A stretch of 64,000 nucleotides of DNA. Source: Conchocele bisecta. Taxonomy: Eukaryota; Mollusca; Bivalvia; Lucinida; Thyasiridae. The translations under genes were made by a program, and so were the position numbers. Positions 56,935 through 64,000 of this stretch are shown here, piece by piece (position 1 is the stretch's first letter; each line of letters opens with the position of its first letter). The stretch covers positions 33,452,616 through 33,516,615 of the forward strand of contig CM055280.1 of NCBI GenBank assembly GCA_029237695.1. The letters run 5' to 3'. Below the pieces are notes generated by a model. The model was not told the origin of the DNA. It ran no database searches and was given only the letters and a program-made list of their open reading frames with translations.

Positions 56935-58975
56935 AAAATTAAAATTGGCATCTCAATTTTATTTTTAATTTCCGCCGCCGACCACAAAGTCCGTAAAAGG
57001 AAATAAAAAAATATTGACTTCGTCAATTTTTCGTCTCGCGTTCGCGCCGATCCACCGCCGACCACTAAATCTGAAGAAAAAGCATCGACATCGCCATACT
57101 TTCGTCTCCGGGTCCGCGACGTTTCGTCTTACGTGATCGGTATGAAGTTAGTGCTCGCATTTTATTAATTAAAGCGTTTATTGATACGGATCAATTATAT
57201 GATCAGCCAACTCAAAATAATACACAATAGCGACATGTTCAATGTTCATCAGCAGATAGTCGACAGGTTACGGCAGGTCCATAAGTAGCGGGGGGGGGGG
57301 GGTGGTTATATATTTCTCAACAACAAAACATGAGAATTGTCTCACGTTTTCGCGATCTCGCCTTCCGCTATTGAAAATAAGTTTGGCTCCAACTCTATTC
57401 TGTCTGAAAATTCGGGTTTGTTTTGCTCATACATGTGTCAAAAGCAGCATGTTGAAATTTGCGCATAGAGTTTGTGTAGACCATAGTTTCCTAACAGTCG
57501 TGCGAGATCGAGAATCAAAAACGCGCTAGCGCATCCATATCCATGCTAGTTATTCCACATCGGCCCAATGGAGAGCGGCGCATTGCCAAATGAGACGTAT
57601 GTATACACGCTTGCCCCACTGTCATGCAGTGGAATTGGTATCAACGTATTAGTTCGTTCCACCGTGTGATCGAGTAGCAAATTCTGAGGTACGCAGTTTT
57701 TAATAATCTATCGCCATATGGTAGTATTGTACATGTAATATCGTGATATCGTAGTATGTACTCGATAGCGATATTACGATGGCCTAAATGGAACACCGTA
57801 GTGGAGGGTAAAACATTGGGTGTGTCAATGCCTACGATGTGATACAGTTAAAAATTATATCTAAAATCAATTGTTGGTTCGCCCCTCCCAACTTGAACTC
57901 CAGACAATGTCGCCGCCCTTGGCATGCAATGGGCTTCACTATCGTCGGAACAAGCTGTGGCCGAGAGTCGTCCACCGCACATACAGCGTGGATACATAAA
58001 TAATACTCCCGTTTTAAACGGGCGTATAAAACATATGCCGCCGTACACCCACCCCCATCCCCACAACTAGCACACTTGCAACATATCATTTTCGGTCTAG
58101 GTGCACACCTGATGGTGTTTACAATCATCTGGTGGTAATCCAGTTTCACGTGCAAAGTGTGACTAGAATTCGGCAGGAACAAACGTATCTCAACCACGCT
58201 ATGTAGTCGCTCACGTCTTCGCATCGCCAATAAATTGATATTTACCATTAATAGCTTGACATAGTGCATTTTCATATGTGTTTGATTTCTTGATAAAGCA
58301 AGATTTGGCAGCACATGATAATCATCTCCAAAGACGATTCTCCTATTTTGTCAAAATATGGTTTTGAAAAGAAATACCAATGTATTCAAATTTTCTTTTC
58401 ACATTTGTTCATTTCTTAATACAATAGGTTTGGAAACACCCGAGAATCGTCTCCTTCGACGATTCTAATGTTTTGTAAAAAAAAAACCATACATGTATTG
58501 ATAATTTTTGTCACATTTGTTTGCTTTCTTAATAATAACACATGTTTTGACAGCACATGATATTTATATTTTGTACGAATAATAGCATTATTGTCGAGCC
58601 CGCTTGCGGAATGCGATACATATATAGTGATCACAATGACGTCCGGGTGTCCGTGCGTATTTTTAATTGTTGACAGTATTATCAGCGAAAACCGGCGATG
58701 TGACATGGAATGAAATGTCGAACCTAGCCCATAGTCATTCAATGGGGAAACTGCTGGACCGGGCAAACGTTTGAAATATTCAGAAATAAACGATTTAATT
58801 TGTGTTTCTCGAGTCGGGTGGAGAGGAAATACGATCGATTACACACCGTTAAAATCTTGTTGGAACGTAAATGTCAAATGTCACGTACACCATTTCAGTT
58901 TACTGCCGTTACATCAGCTGTTATTCTAAGTATGTATGGTCGCTCGTTAGGGGCATTTCTTTCCTTCATTTATAA
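56935..58975. other. Intergenic-type sequence inside the bounded segment
   Basis: Duplicated 'ccgccgaccac' words lie at 56970-57070 and a G run at 57287-57300. Frames of up to 160 codons at 57832-58314 (minus) show no domain and are probably chance. Confidence 0.3.
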
Positions 58976-58980
58976 GGGAT

Positions 58981-59160
58981 GGGTTGTGGCCTAGGGGTAG
59001 AACATCTGACTTCCAATCTGGAGGTTGTGGGTTCAAACATCGCCCTATGCATCAAAAATATACTTTCATAGTATATTCATCCCACTGGTCTGTCAGATGA
59101 GACCGTGTTCCCGTCTCTATATGACATTAGCTGGGACGTTAAACCCATTCACTTTCACTT
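58981..59160 (+). mobile_element. tRNA-derived SINE, second family
   Basis: Box A TGGCCTAGGGG (58987-58997) and box B GGTTCAAACA (59030-59039) are followed by 'ctgggacgttaaacccattc' and an 'actttcactttttttcc' tail. It is different in body from the SINE at 42351. Confidence 0.75.
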
Positions 59161-60038
59161 TTTTTCCTTCGTTTATACGCGTAGAAACGATAATTAAAAA
59201 CTTTAAAGTTCTTTTCCACCCCGTGAAGGAACGTGAATTTATTCCTCTAAATATTCGTTTCTTGACATGTCCACGCGATAAGACGAAATCAATTACCATC
59301 GATTGCAAAACGTGATTATAATACCGTATTATACACATTTTTTACACAGCGACTTCAAGTGTTTTTTGTCTTGAAGCCGTAGACAAGCCGTAGTCATTTT
59401 TGTGACCGTTGCCCCTAGAGGTTTGTAGTGGTGGACCGATAGTATCTATGCATCGTTTGGCTTGTGCGCAGTTGATGGCATTTTTTTTTAGTAACCTCAT
59501 ATCAAACCGGAAGTTCGGAACACGAGCCGTGTCATGGGTTTTCGCGACCATTACTTTTTCACTTCCACATCGAAAAAGGCAGCGTTACAGTAGAGCTGGC
59601 CGTTTTTGGTGTAAAACTAAAGTGCAATATTGTTGTTTAATGATGCCTCTGTGTGTTTGTGGGTCCTTGTTGATTCATTTTGAATATATGTTCAACAATT
59701 CAATATAAATAATAATTCAACTCCAAATCACAATGTTATTATCAATCAAATTGAACTGCATCATCACCCGTACAACGAGAAAACTGGCATCTACTGTTGT
59801 TGCCGAATGTTCAGTAGTTTCTTCAATATGCCATAGCTTGTCGTATGATCTTAATAGTATTTGGTGTTGCAACCAACGTAGGCCCTGATTAGACATCATT
59901 GCAGCCTCACAATGTGTAGTCCTGATCAGCCTGCACATTCATACATTCCGATCGTTGCTAATTAGCCCTAGACAAAAAGTGGTAACCAGCGTATGCTCAG
60001 ATCACATTGTGGCACACCAGATTCACTTAGCTGACCCC

Positions 60039-60235
60039 AAAAGTAATATGATTAGTTCTAATCTTATTACTTTTTTAATGGGGCATAACAGGATTTAGCT
60101 CTCAAGTAGCAGGGAGCCGAAAAATGTACAGGAGGGCCAAGCCATGTAATGTCGGCATTCCGGTAAGGATGAAAGCCGATCATTAAATTACCCATCGCTT
60201 GCTCCCAACCAACCACCCACCATGGACGTGAGACG
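60039..60235 (-). repeat. SINE/MITE-like repeat with a conserved internal hairpin, copy 2
   Basis: The inverse of 60039-60190 aligns with 40830-40943 ('ccggaa', 'ggccctcctgtacatttttc', 'tatgcccca', then the hairpin). The hairpin here is 60039-60074. Confidence 0.5.
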
Positions 60236-60514
60236 AACGCCGTACTTAACCAGAATATGAATAAAGATACCAGAAGTAGACATTATCACATTGTTTAATT
60301 GATATTTATGTCACAATGTTAGCATGCATTCCTACATTTTGAGTACATTTTGTTATACCGTATGTCCTAAATTTCCTATGTTGTGCAGAACGTGAATTTT
60401 ATTTTTTGCTAATCTCCTACCCTAATTTTTCCTCGATTTTTATTTTTATTTTTTTTCGCCCGCCCGCACCAAATTAAAAAAAAAAAATCAGTAAACCAAG
60501 TCATTAAAAAAAAA

Positions 60515-60751
60515 ATGACCTTAAGGCAAATTAATCCAGTCAGTCAGTCAGTCAGTCAGTCAGCCAGCCAGTCAGTCAGTCAGCCAGTCAGTCAGTCAAT
60601 CCAGATATCCAGCTCTCCGAGCACACGGTCCGTTCCCACGATCGACATCAGCAAGTTCGACCGTCCAAAGCTGAGCTATGCTCGGCTTCGTCCGCTCGAA
60701 ATTGCCAACCCCGAGCATGCACCCGGAGCATGCACTCAGAAGGCTTTGTAG
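60515..60751 (+). other. Open frame across the microsatellite, coding status doubtful
   Basis: 78 codons. The first half is Ser-Gln dipeptides made by the CAGT repeat. The second half (TIDISKFDRPKLSYARLR, then IANPEHAPGACTQ) has a protein-like composition and follows no repeat. There is no family match in memory. It may be a fragment of an exon. Confidence 0.2.
60537..60598. repeat. (CAGT)n microsatellite
   Basis: About 15 tetranucleotide units with CAGC variants. Confidence 0.9.
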
Positions 60752-61122
60752 AACCATACTAAGTAATTGCATGTAGTTATTCTCACTATCAGTTTGCCGT
60801 TTAGGACATACGCACAATCAATAAAAATAAAAAGCATAGATAATAATAAAGACTAGGTTTAAGTATACCGTGTAGGAGAGTAGACACAAAGTTATTTCGA
60901 GAATATGGTTATGTGACCATACATGGTACGGTACATAAACGTATTCGCTTATAGCAATATGGCATTATAATGGAGTTATATGTCAATTTCGTAGCCACAT
61001 ACAGTATTATAAAGAACAAATATTACTCTATGCGCTTGTGGTTGGAGATATCAAACCCTTGACATAGTGCTATGATTACATATACATGTATGAAGTAATT
61101 TTATTCTTTATCTTCATGTATT

Positions 61123-63982
61123 TCACAGCTGCAACAAGAATTCAGACCGTTTTTCAAACGAACTTCGTAATAATATTCCGAGATTGCTAATATTGCTCCT
61201 ATTAGCAGAGAAAAACAACTCAACGACTTTATACATACTTGGTCTTCTTAGATAATAATTACGAATATATGTGCGACGTAACTCAGTATATAAAGGGCAT
61301 TCAATAAGGAAGTGAAATTCGTCCTCTAAAACGTTACATATTGAACATGTTCTCCTATCAACTGGAGTCCTTACAGGTTTATGCCATCTACCAGCCTCGA
61401 TTTCTAACCTGTGTGAGGATACTCTCGACTTTGTAAGACCTACACAAAATTTCCTAATAGTAATGCTATCAAGATAAGGTTGATAGTCAAATCTAGCAAT
61501 AACTCTATAAAACACAGCTCGTGTAGACTCGTTTAATCTAGACATCCAGTTTTGGACAAAATTATCATGTAATCTCTGTTTGAAAATGTGCATAAAGTTG
61601 TTTATATTCCCCACCCCTTGTGCTATCCACACATTACCAAAGCCTAACTGTGTAAGTAGATTTCTGACTAGTGATGCCCAGTTACTTTTAGTTGGCCTAT
61701 CAGTCATGTCATTTAACATCATCTTATATATACCTCTAACATATTTTCTTTCTGGCATGTACATCATTCTCAGCCAATACTTAACTATATTAAATAATCT
61801 GAGTATGTAATGTTCTTCCAAGTTCTCCATATATAAAATCATTTTGAGTTGATATTTTAACTCCAAGTAATATTTTACAGAATTGTAAATGGGTACGCTC
61901 GATCTGATTCGCTTGTGCAAATCCCCAAACCTCGCTTCCATAATTTAAAATCGGTAATATAAGTTTATCGAATAGCTGTAGCACATGTTTTGGCGTCAAT
62001 TCATTAAAACTGTATAGGCATTTATTTAACTTGAATACAGCCTTCCGTGCTTGTCCTGATAGTGTGCTCTGTGCCTGTGAAAAAGAACCCCCAGATGAGA
62101 AAACTATTCCAAGGTATGAAAATTGTGAAATAATTTCAATTTCTTTGTTTTGATATGAAAAATGTAATTGTCTCGGCAACACCCCACCCCACCCTTCCGG
62201 AAAACCATTATTTTTGTTTTCTCTGTATTTACTGTTAACTTCCATTTTTGACAGTACTCGGCCAATACATTTAAACCGTGCTGTAAACCTTCAGCGGACT
62301 CGGCAAATATAATGATATCATCGGCATATAGGAGTAATAAAAGTTTAATCATACCAGTATCAATACCTTCTACTCCCTTTAGGTAAAATTCATCCTCCAA
62401 GTCGTTTACATACATGGCAAATAAAAATGGAGAGAGACATTCCCCTTGACGGACCCCCAATTCACACGTAAATTCTTCACTGAGACAATTATTGAACTTA
62501 ACCCTTGATTTAATATTTGCGTACATTGATTTAATAACATTAAATATTTTCCCTCTTATTCCTATCTGTATCAGCTTATACCACAGATTTTCCCGTACTA
62601 CAATAATCAAAGGCTTTCGAAAAATCAACGAAAGCGCAAAATAGTTTTGATCCCTTGTTTACGACATGCGAAATTAAGCCATGTAGTACAAATATATGAT
62701 CTATAGTGCTCATATTTCTTCTAAATCCTGCCTGGGATTCGACGTATACATAATATTTTTCTGCCCAATCTGTAAGCCTGTTATTTAATACTCTCGAAAA
62801 CAATTTCCCTATTGTGCTTAGCAAAGTTATGCCGCGATAATTGTTTTTACCGTATTTATATCACCCTTTTTGTGTATTGGTACTATATGTCCTTCGCTCC
62901 AAGAATCAGGAAAATATCAAATATTTAGAGCAGCATTAAACAAGTTTAGTGAAAAAAGGAGTCAGAATTGACCTTCCATGTATTAAACATTCATTTAATA
63001 TCATATCTGGCCCACCACTTTTAGATTTCTTTAATTGTAGTATTGACTTATCTATTTCATCATCTGATATTTCAACATTCAGTTCTTCAAACATAATTTG
63101 AGTTTCTGAATCTAAGTATCGTTCATTAAAGTGTAAAATATCCTCATCAGCTTGAAAAAATGGATTATCTGGATTATTTATTGCTTTAAAATAGTCGACG
63201 AACGAGTCGGCCGGTATTTTACTTGTATTGTGTATGCCAGATGCCTCCCTTAATAGTTTCCAGTACTCCTTGGCATTATCAACTCTTGCGCATAACAATA
63301 TATTTGTTTTTTGTTTACTCTGATCAAATTTGAAAGCACGAACTGCTTTTTTAAACTGTGATCGAGCTGATACCATGTTTTGTCTATTTTCATCGGTTTT
63401 GTCTAGTCTATATATATTTAGTTTTTCACGAAATAAATCTTTATATCGTTCACATGCTTCGTCTAAAACAGATGCCTTATTAATATGCATTTGTATATTA
63501 GGTATACTAGTTTTTACTTTAAATATTGGTGAGCATACTGTATCTAAAATGTTGTTAAGACCAGCCACGGACTCGTCGATATCATTCGTAGAGGGATCAT
63601 TGCTTAATACTTCGCATAAATCTATAAATTTCGACTTTATTTCCGGCGTATCAAGGTTGGAAGTATAAGTTTCTGTATGCACGTTTTTCCATTTATAGCA
63701 TCTATCTATGCGTTCTGGCGAATTAATAGGTGTATCCTGATGCAGTACCCTAGATACAGATATGCATGTATCAGCAAATAGAGAAAACTCGACTATACAA
63801 TGATCAGATAAAATATTTGGTTCCTTCACCACAAAAGAAGAAAAATAGTTAAGTAAATATTCATTGACTACCACCAAATCTACTAAGCTGCTGCCGCTGC
63901 TGCCGCTGCTGCCGCTGCTCTGCCGCTGCTGCCGCTGCTGCCGCTGCTGCCGCTGCTGCCGCTGCTGCCTACATACATACAA
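61123..63982 (-). pseudogene. LINE (non-LTR retrotransposon) ORF2: endonuclease end, reverse transcriptase, zinc finger
   Basis: Read from the right edge leftwards. 63982-62936 covers the last part of the APE-type endonuclease (VDLVVVN; ILSDHCIVEFSL with the SDH triad at about residues 59-61) and the linker to RT (LKKSKSGGPD). The frame then breaks. 62824-62576 holds GKLFSRVLNNRL, ESQAGFRRNMSTIDHI and the catalytic FVDFSKAFD. 62628-62104 holds LGVRQGECLSPFLFAMYVND and YADD (62328-62317). 62245-61790 holds FSYLGIVFSSGGSF and LPILNYGSEVWG. 61941-61123 ends with a C-x2-C-x7-H-x4-C finger and the stop. At least four frameshifts, so it is inactive. AATAAA follows in the 3' tail near 61105. The enzyme would nick target DNA and copy its RNA in place. 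The superfamily (Jockey/CR1/RTE type) is not resolved. The 5' end lies beyond the window. Confidence 0.9.
63889..63968. repeat. GCTGCC-type microsatellite inside the LINE endonuclease
   Basis: Trinucleotide and hexanucleotide units of CTG/CCG (Gln-Gln-Arg and Ser-Gly-Ser on the coding strand) run for about 80 bases, replacing the upstream part of the endonuclease reading frame. Confidence 0.85.
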
Positions 63983-64000
63983 TTACCAGTGTCACCACAT

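Larger units (their letters stand above)
56866..60536. mobile_element. Segment bounded by inverted copies of one ~50-bp repeat end
   Basis: 56868 onward reads 'tttttttttaatgacttggtttactga' and 60491-60530 holds its inverse, followed inward on both sides by 'ttt' runs and GC words. It could be a 3.7-kb transposon whose insertion cut the DIRS element, or two facing copies of a shorter repeat. No target duplication or gene is identified. Confidence 0.4.

Noticed and set aside
57832..58314. 160-codon minus-strand frame with several Cys and His
   Set aside because: Cysteines show no regular spacing, there is no known domain, and flanking sequence is repeat-like. Chance is more likely.

Overview
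Eukaryotic, AT-rich, almost wholly repetitive DNA with one 500-base N gap (28671-29170). The kinds of repeat present point to an invertebrate, most likely a mollusc and perhaps a bivalve: arrays of the type 'ctcacctgagcgaaagctcatgtgagc ... gtgagcgatacaggccc', 'cgtagccagg' MITEs, tRNA-derived SINEs, DIRS-like elements and MULEs. That placement rests on family resemblance from memory, not on a host gene, so it is tentative. I found no intact host protein-coding gene, rRNA, functional tRNA, CRISPR array or bacterial-type operon.

Layout. 1-3463: a 1.73-kb tandem duplication, each copy carrying the tail of a Cys-rich CXC-domain protein on the minus strand. 3600-15307: an 11-kb palindromic array of related 0.5-0.6-kb modules, tRNA-like SINE heads and a recurrent Helitron-like 3' terminus; it holds 24 exact TGACGTCA (CRE) octamers. 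15308-17434: a hexanucleotide microsatellite, a TA-flanked MITE and a fold-back element. 17435-24858: a MULE DNA transposon with ~240-bp terminal inverted repeats and a frameshifted transposase. 25760-34308: an 8.5-kb element made mainly of very long inverted repeats with AG...CT ends and a 6-bp target duplication, its centre broken by the N gap. 34309-39507: MITEs and two fold-back elements. 39508-44613: a second MULE of a different family, bounded by a 9-bp target duplication and itself hit by a hAT-like element, two SINE-like repeats and a mariner-like MITE. 46118-48790: a ~440-bp-unit tandem array with an error-rich patch. 49441-50345: a duplicated promoter-like block with a short membrane-anchor ORF. 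50590-56800: a decayed DIRS-like retroelement (RS-rich gag, reverse transcriptase, RNase H) split by two DNA transposons, one of which carries a further repeat. 56866-60536: a segment bounded by inverted copies of one repeat end. 61123-63982: a minus-strand LINE (endonuclease end, reverse transcriptase, C-terminal zinc finger) with several frameshifts, running off the right edge.

The genes do not form a pathway. The window is a nest of mobile elements inserted into one another, and several insertions can be ordered in time from target duplications and interrupted reading frames. Coding assignments are for decayed transposases, reverse transcriptases and gag; all appear inactive. The most unusual items are the CRE/ETS-bearing palindromic array, the giant inverted-repeat element with Polinton-like borders, and the MULE with clean borders and dated internal insertions.
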